A DNA stretch of 64,000 bases from an uncultured Clostridia bacterium (GCA_934169925.1 CAKPOO010000001.1:1-64000); one strand, 5' to 3'; shown: positions 51,812 to 61,763, counted from the first letter of the stretch. Numbers and translations: made by a program. Notes: generated from the sequence alone by a model not told the origin.

Positions 51812-52473
51812 TGAATTATTTCAAAAATATAATAGAAGAAGAATCAAAGAAAGATTATTATATTAAATTACATGATTTTGTTGATAATGAATATAAAACA
51901 AAAACTATTTTTCCACCAAGAGAAAATATATTTTTTGCTTTAAAAAATACACCTTATGAAAAGGTTAAAGTTGTTATAATTGGACAAGATCCATATCATG
52001 GTGTTGGAGAAGCACATGGAATGGCTTTTTCTGTTAATCCAAATGTCGCAATTCCACCTTCTTTAAAGAATATATACAAAGAATTAAATAGAGATTTAGG
52101 ATGTTATATTCCAAATAATGGTTATTTATTAAAATGGGCAAGACAAGGCGTACTACTTCTTAACAGTGTTCTTACTGTAGAAAAAGATAAACCTGCTTCA
52201 CATCAAAATAAAGGGTGGGAGATTTTTACAGATAGAATAATTGAGATGATAGATAAAAAAGATACGCCAGTTGTATTTATGTTATGGGGAAATTTTGCAA
52301 AATCAAAACGTGCTCTTATAAAAAATCCAAAACATCTAGTGCTTATGTCTTCACATCCAAGTCCTTTTTCAGTTAAATATGGATTTGAAGGATGTTCACA
52401 TTTTTCAAAAGCAAATGAATTTTTAGAGAAAAATGGTATGGAAAAAATTGATTGGCAAATTGAAAATATTTAA
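51811..52473 (+). CDS. ung: Uracil-DNA glycosylase, family 1
   Basis: 220 residues, overlaps the preceding stop. Removes uracil from DNA. Water-activating loop GQDPYHG (about 58-64), NSVLTVE, and the DNA-intercalation HPSPFS motif near the end are intact. Confidence 0.96.
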   Translation: MNYFKNIIEEESKKDYYIKLHDFVDNEYKTKTIFPPRENIFFALKNTPYEKVKVVIIGQDPYHGVGEAHGMAFSVNPNVAIPPSLKNIYKELNRDLGCYIPNNGYLLKWARQGVLLLNSVLTVEKDKPASHQNKGWEIFTDRIIEMIDKKDTPVVFMLWGNFAKSKRALIKNPKHLVLMSSHPSPFSVKYGFEGCSHFSKANEFLEKNGMEKIDWQIENI

Positions 52474-52479
52474 AAATGC

Positions 52480-52514
52480 ACAAATTCACTATTTCTTAAT
52501 TTGTTGATTTTTTG
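52480..52514 (+). terminator. Weak terminator after ung
   Basis: ACAAATT (52480-52486) pairs with AATTTGT (52498-52504), followed by TGATTTTTT. It overlaps the next -35 box. Confidence 0.4.
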
Positions 52515-52532
52515 GCATTTTAGTGTTATAAT
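52504..52532 (+). promoter_or_regulatory. SigA-type promoter of the ABC export cluster
   Basis: TTGATT (52504-52509), 17-base spacer, TATAAT (52527-52532). It excludes in-frame starts before 52561. Confidence 0.75.
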
Positions 52533-52560
52533 ATTGGCGTTAAAGGGGAGAATTTTTTAT

Positions 52561-53358
52561 ATGGAATTTTTTAAAGATATATTTAAAAATAGAAAACTTA
52601 TTTTTCAACTTGGAAAAAATGATTTTAAAAATAAATTTGCAAGTACTAGTTTAGGGGCAATTTGGGGATTTGTACAACCATTTATATTTATGCTTACATA
52701 TGTAATAGTATTTCAATTTATACTAAAAACAGGAAATTCAGGTGATGATCCATTTGCAGTTTGGTATTTTCCAGGTATGACAATGTGGATGTTAATAAAC
52801 GATAATATAATTAATGTTAGTAATAGTATTAGAGGATATAGTTATCTGGTAAAAAAAGTAGTATTTCCAGTAAATGCTATACCTGTTATTTCACAGGTAT
52901 CTTCAAGTATAGTATCTGTATTTTTACTTGTAATTGCAACTGTAATTTGTTTAGTTTATGGATATTTTCCAAATATTCTTATGCTAATATATTTTATTAT
53001 TGCAGCATCACTATTTATTATTGCATTTACAAGACTTACATCAGCACTTGTAACACTTTTACCAGACTTTTCAAATTTATTATCAGTATTTATGCAACTT
53101 ATGTTTTGGTTTACACCAATAATGTGGAATATCTCTATGCTTGATGGATATTTTAATGGAGTATTATTAAAAATTGTAAAATGTATGCCATTTTCTTATC
53201 TTGTAACAGGATTTAGACAAGTATTTATAAGTGGAAATATAATAACTGAAAGTCATGGTATTTATACAATTGTATTTTGGGTTATAACAATTTTATTATT
53301 CTTATGGGGTAATAAAGTATTTAATAGAAGTAAAAAAGATTTTGCTGATGTTTTATAA
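52561..53358 (+). CDS. ABC-2 permease, polysaccharide/teichoic acid export (TagG/Wzm-like)
   Basis: 265 residues, six transmembrane helices. The N-terminus reads F..LGKNDFKNKFASTSLGAIWGFVQP, typical of TagG/KpsM/Wzm permeases. Works with the ATPase at 54365. ATG at 52561 with AAAGGGGAG somewhat far upstream (about 10 bases). The substrate is unknown; the gene set suggests a cell-surface glycan. Confidence 0.9.
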   Translation: MEFFKDIFKNRKLIFQLGKNDFKNKFASTSLGAIWGFVQPFIFMLTYVIVFQFILKTGNSGDDPFAVWYFPGMTMWMLINDNIINVSNSIRGYSYLVKKVVFPVNAIPVISQVSSSIVSVFLLVIATVICLVYGYFPNILMLIYFIIAASLFIIAFTRLTSALVTLLPDFSNLLSVFMQLMFWFTPIMWNISMLDGYFNGVLLKIVKCMPFSYLVTGFRQVFISGNIITESHGIYTIVFWVITILLFLWGNKVFNRSKKDFADVL

Positions 53359-53373
53359 TTTTAGGAAAATATT

Positions 53374-54357
53374 ATGGAAGAAAAAATTGATGTTTTAATG
53401 GCAACATATAATGGCGAAAAATATGTAAAATCACAAATAGATTCAATATTAAATCAAACATATAAAAACTTAAATTTGATAATACTTGATGATAAATCTA
53501 AAGATAAAACAGTTGCCATTTTAAAAGAATATGAAAATAAAGATAAAAGAGTAAAAGTATATATTAATGATGAAAATTTAGGAAGTACTAAAACTTTTGA
53601 AAAATTACTTTCGTATGTAAAAAGCGATTATTTTATGTTTTCAGATCAAGATGATATTTGGTATGAAGATAAAATAAAAAAATCATATAATTTTTTAAAA
53701 GAAAAAAATTTTGATATGATATATACAGATCTTGAAGTATACACAAGAAATGATGATGGTTATAAATTAATTTCAAACTCTTTTAATAAATTAAAGAATC
53801 TAAAATATAAACAAATAAAATATAGTGATTATAGATTAGAACTTTTATATAATACGATAACAGGATCTACAATTTTATGTAAAAGTAAGTATATATCTAA
53901 ACTTGTTCCTTTTCCAGATAATAAAGATTTAATTCATGATGCTTGGATTGGTCTTTATATGAGTTTAAAATATAAAATTGGTTATTTAGATGTACCTACT
54001 GTAAAATATATGCAACATGAAAATAATCAAATTGGTAGTGGAAAGTATACAGATAGATTTAATAAATTTAGTGATGTTAGAAATCATTTTATAAATGTAA
54101 AATTGTCAAGATTTAATACTATACTCGAAAATAAAGATAGACTTTTAAGTGATGATTTAAATATAGAAGATACTTGTAATGAAGCTATTTTATATTTTAA
54201 TCATTTAAAAAATAAAAAAATTATCAATTTTAAGTATCTTAATGTTTTTATTAAATTGTATAAATGGGATAGCTTTAAGTTTATATTATTGCAAAATGCA
54301 ATTTTAAATATTCCTTTTATATCAAGTTTTATTTATAAATTTAAGAAAAGAAAGTGA
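53374..54357 (+). CDS. Family 2 glycosyltransferase (rhamnosyltransferase-like)
   Basis: 327 residues. GT-A fold: VLMATYNGEKYVKSQIDSIL at the start, LIILDDKSKD, and the metal-binding FSDQDDIWYEDKI. Resembles RgpB-type rhamnosyltransferases. Sits between the permease and ATPase of an export system, so it likely adds a residue to the exported glycan or its cap. ATG with TAGGAAAAT upstream. Confidence 0.87.
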   Translation: MEEKIDVLMATYNGEKYVKSQIDSILNQTYKNLNLIILDDKSKDKTVAILKEYENKDKRVKVYINDENLGSTKTFEKLLSYVKSDYFMFSDQDDIWYEDKIKKSYNFLKEKNFDMIYTDLEVYTRNDDGYKLISNSFNKLKNLKYKQIKYSDYRLELLYNTITGSTILCKSKYISKLVPFPDNKDLIHDAWIGLYMSLKYKIGYLDVPTVKYMQHENNQIGSGKYTDRFNKFSDVRNHFINVKLSRFNTILENKDRLLSDDLNIEDTCNEAILYFNHLKNKKIINFKYLNVFIKLYKWDSFKFILLQNAILNIPFISSFIYKFKKRK

Positions 54358-54364
54358 GAAAATA

Positions 54365-55729
54365 ATGGAAGAAAAAAGACAAGAAATAACTCCAGGAGAA
54401 GATATAATAAAAATTAATCATCTAACAAAAGAATATAAAATGTTTGCAAAAAAACAAGATAGATTATTAGAAGTTCTATTTCCTTTTAAAACAAGACATA
54501 CAACATTTAAAGCTATGGATGATTTTTCTTTAAATGTAAAAAAAGGTGAAGTATTAGGAATTTTAGGAAGAAATGGTGCTGGTAAATCAACTTTATTAAA
54601 AATGATAACTGGTGTTGTAACTCAAACAAGTGGAACTTTGGAAGTTAATGGAAAAATTAGTTCTTTGCTTGAACTTGGAACAGCTTTTAATCCAGAGCTT
54701 ACTGGTATAGAAAATATATACCAACATGGTCAAGTATTTGGAATGTCAAATGCTGAAATAGAAGCAAAAAAGCAAGAAATTATTGATTTTGCTGATATAG
54801 GTGATCATTTATATCAACCAGTAAAAACTTACTCTTCAGGTATGTTTGCTCGTCTTGCTTTTGCTTGTGCTATAAATGTTGATCCAGATATTTTAATTGT
54901 TGATGAAGTTTTATCAGTTGGAGATATGTCATTTCAACTTAAATGCTTTAAGAAATTTGAAGAATTTAAGAAAAAAGGAAAAACAATTCTTTTTGTTAGT
55001 CATAGTATAACAGATATTTTAAGAAACTGTACAAGAACTGTTATTCTTTCAAATGGTAAGAAAATTTTTGATGGTGCAGTAAAAGACGGTGTTGAAAAAT
55101 ACAAAAAAATAATTGTTGGAATTGATGAAAAAGATAAAGAAAAAGAAAATGAATTAGAAAATGAAGTATTAAATGATAAAACTGAAGTAAATGAAAAAGA
55201 AGAAGATAAAAATAATGGATTAAAATTAAAAGAGATTACTAACGGAAAAACTTGGAAATCACATTTTAATGAAAATGCAAACATTATAAATTACGGAAAT
55301 GGTAATGCTAAAGTTGTTGATTATGGTGTATTTGAAACTGATGGAAGTTATGCAAATGTTATTGAAAATGACAAAGAATATATGCTAAAATCAAAAATTA
55401 AATTCAAAAAAGATGTAAAGGATCCTATATTTACAATGACTTTAAAAGATTTTAAAGGTCTTGATATTGCAGGAACTAATACTTTAATTGAAAGAGTTGA
55501 AACTGGTGAATTTAAAAAAGGTGATACTGTTGAAGTAGAATTTATTCAAAAATTTAATGTAACACCTGGTAAATACACATTATCATTTAGTTGTACTAGA
55601 TTTAATGAAAAAGGTGAACTTGAAGTATTAGATAGAAGATATGATGCTTTATTAATAGAAATATTTTCAGAAAAAGATGTTGTTGGATTATTAAGAATAG
55701 ATTCAAAAATTAATGTAATTAGAAAATAA
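54365..55729 (+). CDS. ABC ATPase, TagH/Wzt-like, with C-terminal carbohydrate-binding domain
   Basis: 454 residues. Walker A GRNGAGKST (about 69-77), signature YSSGMFARLAFA, Walker B ILIVDEVLSVGD. A charged linker (about 245-300) leads to a Wzt-type C-terminal beta-sandwich (about 310-454) that in other systems recognises the polymer end. Forms the exporter with the permease at 52561. Confidence 0.92.
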   Translation: MEEKRQEITPGEDIIKINHLTKEYKMFAKKQDRLLEVLFPFKTRHTTFKAMDDFSLNVKKGEVLGILGRNGAGKSTLLKMITGVVTQTSGTLEVNGKISSLLELGTAFNPELTGIENIYQHGQVFGMSNAEIEAKKQEIIDFADIGDHLYQPVKTYSSGMFARLAFACAINVDPDILIVDEVLSVGDMSFQLKCFKKFEEFKKKGKTILFVSHSITDILRNCTRTVILSNGKKIFDGAVKDGVEKYKKIIVGIDEKDKEKENELENEVLNDKTEVNEKEEDKNNGLKLKEITNGKTWKSHFNENANIINYGNGNAKVVDYGVFETDGSYANVIENDKEYMLKSKIKFKKDVKDPIFTMTLKDFKGLDIAGTNTLIERVETGEFKKGDTVEVEFIQKFNVTPGKYTLSFSCTRFNEKGELEVLDRRYDALLIEIFSEKDVVGLLRIDSKINVIRK

Positions 55730-55739
55730 TGGTGTAATA

Positions 55740-56633
55740 ATGAAAAGAAATAAAAAGATTTGTATTTTTTCAATTGTTTTATTAATAATTTTAATTCTAG
55801 GTACAATATTTGGAATAAAATCACACAAAAATACAAAACTTATACAGCTTACAAATAATTCAAAAAGTCAAATGATGGGGTATGTTATAAAAACAGATAA
55901 TGACAAAATCATTGTAATAGACGGTGGTACAGATCAAGATACAGAAAATTTAATTACAAATGTAAAAAAATATGGTACTAAAGTAGATGCTTGGTTTATA
56001 ACTCATCCTCATCAGGATCATGCAAGCTGTATAATTAATGTATTAGAAAATAACAGTTTAGATGTAGATAAAATTTATGTTTCTTTAAATGATAAAGATT
56101 GGTATGAAAAATATGGTGCTGGAAGAGAAAATGAAGCTTTTAGACTTATTGATGCTTTAGGAAAAGATAATGTAAAAGATAAAGTAGAAGAAGTTAGTTT
56201 AAATGAAGAAATAGCAATTGATAATGTAAAATGTAAAATTTTAGGTATAAAAAATCCTGAAATTACAGAAAATGCTATTAATAATTCAAGTATGATTATT
56301 AAGATGGATACTGGAAAAAACACAGTTTTATTCTTAGGTGATACAGGAGAAGAAAGTAGTAAAAAAGTTATTCAAAACCAAAAAGAAAATTTAAAAGCAG
56401 ACATTATTCAAGTTGCACACCATGGACAAAGAGGTGCTACAGAAGATTTATATGATTTAGTAAATCCTAAAATTTGTTTGTGGCCAACAACAGATTGGTT
56501 ATGGAATAATGATTCTGGAAATGGAGAAGATTCAGGAAATTTTAAAACTAAAGAAACTAGAAGTTGGTTTGATAAATTAAATATAAAACTAAATGTAGTT
56601 GCAAAAAACGGCAATATTGCTATAACAATATAG
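55740..56633 (+). CDS. Membrane-anchored metallo-beta-lactamase-fold hydrolase (ComEC-type)
   Basis: 297 residues. N-terminal transmembrane anchor (about 6-25), then an MBL fold outside the cell: THPHQDHA metal site, FLGDTGEE, VAHHGQRGAT, as in the C-terminal domain of ComEC-like proteins. Starts 11 bases after the ATPase gene. It may act on a phosphodiester in the exported glycan; that is inference. Confidence 0.82.
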   Translation: MKRNKKICIFSIVLLIILILGTIFGIKSHKNTKLIQLTNNSKSQMMGYVIKTDNDKIIVIDGGTDQDTENLITNVKKYGTKVDAWFITHPHQDHASCIINVLENNSLDVDKIYVSLNDKDWYEKYGAGRENEAFRLIDALGKDNVKDKVEEVSLNEEIAIDNVKCKILGIKNPEITENAINNSSMIIKMDTGKNTVLFLGDTGEESSKKVIQNQKENLKADIIQVAHHGQRGATEDLYDLVNPKICLWPTTDWLWNNDSGNGEDSGNFKTKETRSWFDKLNIKLNVVAKNGNIAITI

Positions 56634-56642
56634 TTTTAAAGA

Positions 56643-56682
56643 TAAATAAAGTATTAAATTATGTTAATACTTTATTTTTTTT
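56643..56682 (+). terminator. Terminator of the export cluster
   Basis: AAATAAAGTATTAA pairs with TTAATACTTTATTT, followed by T. Confidence 0.86.
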
Positions 56683-56693
56683 GACTTTTATAG

Positions 56694-56699
56694 TATAAT
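56694..56699 (+). promoter_or_regulatory. -10 box for queA
   Basis: TATAAT at 56694-56699; a -35 (TTTATT, 56671-56676) is weak. No preQ1 riboswitch is visible between it and the start. Confidence 0.4.
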
Positions 56700-56725
56700 A
56701 TATATGTTTGTTAAGGAGAATAGTT

Positions 56726-57751
56726 ATGAATACACATGATTTTTATTATGATTTACCACATGAGCTTATTGCTCAAACACCACTTAAGGATAGGCAAAAA
56801 TCAAGAATGATGGTTTTAGATAAAAAAACAGGAAAATTTGAACACAGAATATTTGAAAATATTGTAGAATACATAAATCCTGGAGATACAATAGTATTAA
56901 ATGATACAAAAGTTTTACCAGCAAGGTTATTTGGACATAGAGAAAATAAAGAAGAAGCCATTGAAGTTTTACTATTAAAACAAAGAGAAGATGATATCTG
57001 GCAAACTTTAGTAAAACCTGGTAAAAAATTACAAATAGGCACTAAAATTATATTTGAAGAAAATTTACTTAGTGCAACAGTACTAGATATTCTTGAAGAT
57101 GGACAAAGAGTAGTTAAATTTGAATATAACGGAATATTTAATGAAATATTAGATAAGCTTGGATCTATGCCACTTCCACCATATATAACTGAAAAATTGG
57201 AAGATAAAGATAGGTACCAAACAATTTATGCTAAAAATTTAGGATCTGCTGCAGCTCCAACAGCTGGTCTTCATTTTACAAAAGAGGTTTTAGATGCCCT
57301 AAAACAAAAAGGTGTAAATATTGTATATGTAACTTTACATGTAGGTCTTGGAACATTTAGACCAGTAAAAGTAGAAAAAATAGAAGAACATAAAATGCAT
57401 AGTGAATATTTTGTAATAACTAAAGAGGCTTGTGATGTTATAAACGAAACAAAAAGAAAAGGTAAAAATGTATTTGCAGTTGGTACTACATCTTGTAGAG
57501 TGTTAGAATCTGCAACAGATGAAAATGGTATAATTCATGAAATGGCAAAAGAAACAGATATATTTATATATCCGGGTTATAAATTTAAAATGGTAGATAA
57601 GCTTCTTACTAATTTTCATTTACCTGAATCAACTTTAATAATGCTTGTTTCAAGTTTAGCAGGAAAAGAAAATATTATGAATGCATATAAAGAAGCTGTA
57701 AAAGAAAAATATAGATTCTTTAGCTTTGGAGATTGCATGCTTATTTTATAA
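56726..57751 (+). CDS. queA: S-adenosylmethionine:tRNA ribosyltransferase-isomerase
   Basis: 341 residues, ATG after AAGGAG. Transfers the ribosyl part of SAM to preQ1-tRNA, giving epoxyqueuosine. Start DFYYDLPHELIAQTPL, VLNDTKVLPARLFG, YQT.YAK..GSAAAPTAGLHFT and HVGLGTFRPVK are diagnostic. tgt, its pathway partner, is 4 kb downstream past a germination operon. Confidence 0.97.
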   Translation: MNTHDFYYDLPHELIAQTPLKDRQKSRMMVLDKKTGKFEHRIFENIVEYINPGDTIVLNDTKVLPARLFGHRENKEEAIEVLLLKQREDDIWQTLVKPGKKLQIGTKIIFEENLLSATVLDILEDGQRVVKFEYNGIFNEILDKLGSMPLPPYITEKLEDKDRYQTIYAKNLGSAAAPTAGLHFTKEVLDALKQKGVNIVYVTLHVGLGTFRPVKVEKIEEHKMHSEYFVITKEACDVINETKRKGKNVFAVGTTSCRVLESATDENGIIHEMAKETDIFIYPGYKFKMVDKLLTNFHLPESTLIMLVSSLAGKENIMNAYKEAVKEKYRFFSFGDCMLIL

Positions 57752-57763
57752 TAAAAATTTTAA

Positions 57764-57792
57764 TAGTGTACGTTTTGTACACTATTTTTTTG
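57764..57792 (+). terminator. Terminator of queA
   Basis: ATAGTGTACG pairs with TGTACACTAT around a short loop, followed by TTTTTTT. Confidence 0.87.
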
Positions 57793-57836
57793 TATAACTT
57801 ATATTTATTTGTTAAATAATAAATGTAGGTGTTTTT

Positions 57837-59351
57837 ATGAATGAAAATAGTATAGTTAACTACATCAAAGCACAAAGTTTTGATAGTAAAGATTTAGTAT
57901 ATAAAAAATTAAAAATAAAAGAAAATGTAATAGATATAGTTTTTTCACAAAGTGTTAGTGATTCAAATGTTATATCTGATTTTGTTATACGAAGTATAAA
58001 AAATACATTTGAGATTTATTCTACCTTTAATATAGAAGAAAATATAGAAAAAAATGAAAGCAATGTAAAAAAAGAAAAAAGTTTAAAAGAAAAAATAGAA
58101 GAAAGATTAAATTATAAAGCAAGTTTTAATACATCTGATAAAATTCTAGAAAATTTAGAAAAGGAAGTTGCTGCAAGCTCTGTAAAGAAATTAGATCTAA
58201 AAAAAGATGATTTATTTTATTATATTTATTCTGGATTTTGTTTAATAATTATACAAAATGATGTAATAGCAGTTGAAACAAAAGCAGCACTTGATAGAAG
58301 TATTGATGTTCCTAAAAATGAAACAACACTAAAAGGACCAAAAGATGCTTTTATAGAAAATTATATGACAAATATAGGTCTTATAAGAAAAAGAATTAAA
58401 TCAAGCAGCCTTATACTTGATGAAAAAAAGGTTGGTAAAAAAAGTAATACAAAAATTGGAATTATGTATGTAAATGATGTCTATAATAAAAAGATCCTAT
58501 CTGACGTTGTAAAAAAGATTGAAAGTATAGATATAGATGGAATAATTGATAGCAATTATATTGTAGAATTTATTGAAAATTCTAAAAACTCTGAATTTCC
58601 AACTTGTATTAGTACAGAAAGACCAGATCTTGTAAGTTACTTTTTGTTAAAAGGAAGAATTGCTATTGTTGTTGAAAATTCACCTTTTGTAATTGTAGTG
58701 CCAGCTTTTTTACCTGATTTTGTAAATAATATAGAAGACAATTTTCAAAGAAAAAAAGATGTAACGTTAACAAAGATTATAAGAATAATAGCATTTTTAA
58801 TAACTATATTTACACCAGCTTTATATGTAGCTTTAATTACATTTAATCAAGAATCAATACCAACAGATTTATTACTTGCATTTACAACTCAAAGACAAGG
58901 TGTACCATTTCCTGCATATATAGAAGCATTTCTTATGATATTATCATTTGAAATTTTAAGAGAAGGAGATTATAGAGTTCCCAATAGTGGAGGAAGTACA
59001 TTATCTATTGTTGGAGCTTTAATACTAGGAGATGCTGCAGTTAGTGCAGGAATTGTATCTCCAATTATGATTATTGTAATTGCAATAACTACAATATCTG
59101 GTCTTATGTTTAATGATATAAATATGTCTAATGCATTAAGAACTTGGAGAATTATATTTTTAATATTTGCAAGTGTAGCAGGAATATTTGGTATAGGAAT
59201 AGGTTGCATTTTCTTTATAGCAAGAGTTTGTGAAACTGATAGTTTTAAAATGTCATATTCTTATCCAATAGCTCCATTTAATTTTAAAAAAATAAAAGAT
59301 AATATTTTATCAAGAAGATCTGTTTTAGAAGAAGATAAAGGAAATAAATAA
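57837..59351 (+). CDS. Spore germination receptor A subunit (GerA family)
   Basis: 504 residues. Soluble N-terminal domain (about 1-300) with SVKKLDLKKDD and EVVIEGPK-like 'TTLKGPKDAFIEN' motif, then four or five membrane helices (about 305-480) including QGVPFPAYIEAFLMILSFEILREG, a strong family marker. Part of the inner-membrane germinant sensor. No SigA promoter is clear; forespore expression by SigG is expected from the family. gerC starts on the stop codon (TAATG). Confidence 0.94.
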   Translation: MNENSIVNYIKAQSFDSKDLVYKKLKIKENVIDIVFSQSVSDSNVISDFVIRSIKNTFEIYSTFNIEENIEKNESNVKKEKSLKEKIEERLNYKASFNTSDKILENLEKEVAASSVKKLDLKKDDLFYYIYSGFCLIIIQNDVIAVETKAALDRSIDVPKNETTLKGPKDAFIENYMTNIGLIRKRIKSSSLILDEKKVGKKSNTKIGIMYVNDVYNKKILSDVVKKIESIDIDGIIDSNYIVEFIENSKNSEFPTCISTERPDLVSYFLLKGRIAIVVENSPFVIVVPAFLPDFVNNIEDNFQRKKDVTLTKIIRIIAFLITIFTPALYVALITFNQESIPTDLLLAFTTQRQGVPFPAYIEAFLMILSFEILREGDYRVPNSGGSTLSIVGALILGDAAVSAGIVSPIMIIVIAITTISGLMFNDINMSNALRTWRIIFLIFASVAGIFGIGIGCIFFIARVCETDSFKMSYSYPIAPFNFKKIKDNILSRRSVLEEDKGNK

Positions 59352-60589
59352 TGAAAAAGAAAGTTTTAATTTTTATATTAATTGCTTTAATTTTTAATGG
59401 ATTTAAAGATGCAAGAGAAGTAAATTATATGGCAATTGTATCATCAATTGGTATAGATGTAACTGATAAAAATGAATATATAATTACTGCAGAAGTATTT
59501 AATACAATAAAGAATGATTCATCTTCGTCAAATTCAAATCCAGAGATTATAATGTATGAATCAAAAGCAAATTCTGTTCATAAAGCTTTACGTGATATGG
59601 TAAAAAAGTCACCGAATAAGTTATATTTGGGACATTTAGATCTTGTAATGTTATCAGAAAATGCTGCAAAAGAAGATGTAACTGAAGCCGTAGACTTTTT
59701 TATTAGAGATAATGAGGGAAGTAGTGATTTTATGGTAGTAATTACTAAAGATACTACGCCTCAAGAAATTTTAAATTCTAGTTCAAAAGTAAATTCTAGT
59801 ATTGCAAAAGAAATAACTGAGATTATAAAAACTACATACAAATATGTTGGAAGCGCAACAGATTATTTATTAGTTGATAATCTTGACATGATTTTAGATG
59901 ATGGGCGTGCAACTGTGATGTCTGTAATTTCATTTGATGATGAAAATGAAATAAGTAGTAAAGAAAATGAAAAAAGTGATGATACAAATATGAGTAAGGA
60001 TAGTAAAGAAAGTGGTAATGAAAGTAATTCAAAAGATGATAATGAAAATCTTACTCCAAAATTTAAATCAGAAAATATTGCATATTTTAAAAATAGGTCA
60101 TTTTGTGGGTACTTAGATGAAAATGAAAGTATTGTATATAATTTACTAAAAAATAAATTACAAAATACTATTTTAACAATAGGAGAAGGTGAAAATTTAC
60201 TAGTAGCAGAAATTATAACCGCAAATTCAAAACTTTCACCAAAATATGAAAATGATAATTTTATTGTAGATATAGATGTAAATATAGAAGCTGATATAAC
60301 AGAAGTTGGAGATAAAGTAAGATATGAAGTAAATGATAAAATTGATGAATATAAAGCAAAATTAGAAGAAGAAATAACCAAGAAAATAAGTGATGCATTA
60401 TATAATTATCAAAACAAATATAAAGAGGATATAGTAGGGTATGGAAGTTTATTTTATAAGTACCTACCAAAAGAATATTTGAAAGTAAAAGATAAATTTT
60501 ATAACGAATATTTTCAAAAAGTAAAATCAAACGTTAAAATAAATGTTGAATTTCCTTTAGAAGGGGGGAATATGACACGTGGAAGATAA
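59351..60589 (+). CDS. Spore germination receptor C subunit (GerC family) without lipobox Cys
   Basis: 412 residues. The N-terminus has a hydrophobic signal, but where the family reads G-C-W-D-R-R-E it reads GFKDAREVN, so the lipidated Cys is replaced by Phe. MAIVSSIGIDVTD, then a Ser/Asp/Glu-rich insertion (about 198-232), and the C-terminal domain with helix EEITKKISDALY are typical. The protein may stay as a membrane-anchored subunit through its uncleaved signal. It overlaps gerB by 11 bases. Confidence 0.88.
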   Translation: MKKKVLIFILIALIFNGFKDAREVNYMAIVSSIGIDVTDKNEYIITAEVFNTIKNDSSSSNSNPEIIMYESKANSVHKALRDMVKKSPNKLYLGHLDLVMLSENAAKEDVTEAVDFFIRDNEGSSDFMVVITKDTTPQEILNSSSKVNSSIAKEITEIIKTTYKYVGSATDYLLVDNLDMILDDGRATVMSVISFDDENEISSKENEKSDDTNMSKDSKESGNESNSKDDNENLTPKFKSENIAYFKNRSFCGYLDENESIVYNLLKNKLQNTILTIGEGENLLVAEIITANSKLSPKYENDNFIVDIDVNIEADITEVGDKVRYEVNDKIDEYKAKLEEEITKKISDALYNYQNKYKEDIVGYGSLFYKYLPKEYLKVKDKFYNEYFQKVKSNVKINVEFPLEGGNMTRGR

Positions 60590-61694
60590 AATTTCAAAAT
60601 GGGGAATGTATAGTTTTGTACATAATTTAACAAAAAGCACTACTTTAGGTCTTGGAACATATTTAATGTTAAATATTTCAAGAATTGATACATATATTAG
60701 TATAATATTTAGTGCATTATCATCTTTTATGTTTTTTGTTATTATAAACTATATTATGAATAATGATGAAAAAACAGATATAATATCTTTAAATATAAGA
60801 AATTTTGGTACGGTTATTGGTACTATAATTAATACAGTTTTAAATTTTGGTTTCTTTTTTCTTGCGTGTGTAAGCTTATATAATTTATCACAATTTATGG
60901 AAAATGAATATATACCAGATACTGTATCTATATATGCAAAAATACTTATAATTTTACCAGTTATATATATTGCAGATAAAAATATTAAAGTTATATCAAA
61001 AGTAAGCCAAATGATCTCTATAATTATAATAGCTATATTTTTTATTTCATGTATTGGTCTTATTTTTTCTGTAAAATTAGATAATATTTTTCCGATTATG
61101 GTAGATGGTGTAAAACCTATTTTAAAATCTTCATTTATATATACTGTCTTTTCATTTGCACCACTTTTGCTTTTACTTATTATTCCAAAGAAAAGATATG
61201 AAGATAAAAATTTTAATTATAAAAAGATGTTTTTACCATATGTAATAACCTCTATTTTAATAGCAATAATTATTTTAATGGTTATTTTTGTTTTTGGTAT
61301 AAACCTTGCTCTTATATATAGGTATCCAGAATATGTTGTATTAAGGGAAGTATCTTTATTTACTATAATAGAAAGAGTAGAAAAGATTTTATCACTACAC
61401 TTTTTATTTAGTGTTATATTATATTTAGTGTTAACAATTTATTTTATGTTAGAATCAATTGGAAAAGTAAATAAAAAAATAAGGAATAACAAAATTACAA
61501 AATACTTAATAGGTGCTCTTATGGTTGTTGTTGCAAATTTTATGTTTAAAAATTCAATTGAAGAAAACTTTTTTATACAAAATATTTTAACATATGTTAT
61601 TTTATTTACAATTATAGTTCCTGTTTTTATAAGTTTTATAGGAGAGTTAAGATATAATTTTAAAAAGAATAAATTAAAAAAATTAGATGTTTGA
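60579..61694 (+). CDS. Spore germination receptor B subunit (GerAB-type permease)
   Basis: 371 residues, GTG start inside the gerC end, after AAGGGGGG. About ten transmembrane helices of the APC-superfamily endospore germination permeases; likely the germinant-binding subunit. The gene order A-C-B (not A-B-C) is the form of the gerK group in Clostridium. Confidence 0.92.
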   Translation: MEDKISKWGMYSFVHNLTKSTTLGLGTYLMLNISRIDTYISIIFSALSSFMFFVIINYIMNNDEKTDIISLNIRNFGTVIGTIINTVLNFGFFFLACVSLYNLSQFMENEYIPDTVSIYAKILIILPVIYIADKNIKVISKVSQMISIIIIAIFFISCIGLIFSVKLDNIFPIMVDGVKPILKSSFIYTVFSFAPLLLLLIIPKKRYEDKNFNYKKMFLPYVITSILIAIIILMVIFVFGINLALIYRYPEYVVLREVSLFTIIERVEKILSLHFLFSVILYLVLTIYFMLESIGKVNKKIRNNKITKYLIGALMVVVANFMFKNSIEENFFIQNILTYVILFTIIVPVFISFIGELRYNFKKNKLKKLDV

Positions 61695-61713
61695 TAATTT
61701 ATAAAACTATTTA

Positions 61714-61742
61714 TTTACAATTATCGACTTTTAGTATATAAT
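61714..61742 (+). promoter_or_regulatory. SigA-type promoter of tgt
   Basis: TTTACA (61714-61719), 17-base spacer, TATAAT (61737-61742). Confidence 0.8.
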
Positions 61743-61763
61743 TACTTGCATAGGAGAGATAAC

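Noticed and set aside
56694..56726. preQ1 riboswitch before queA
   Set aside because: The leader is about 20 bases long and has no pseudoknot-forming sequence.
59863..60381. 172-codon minus-strand frame inside gerC, Ser/Phe-rich
   Set aside because: It is the antisense reading of a Lys/Glu/Asp-rich gene and has no start signal.
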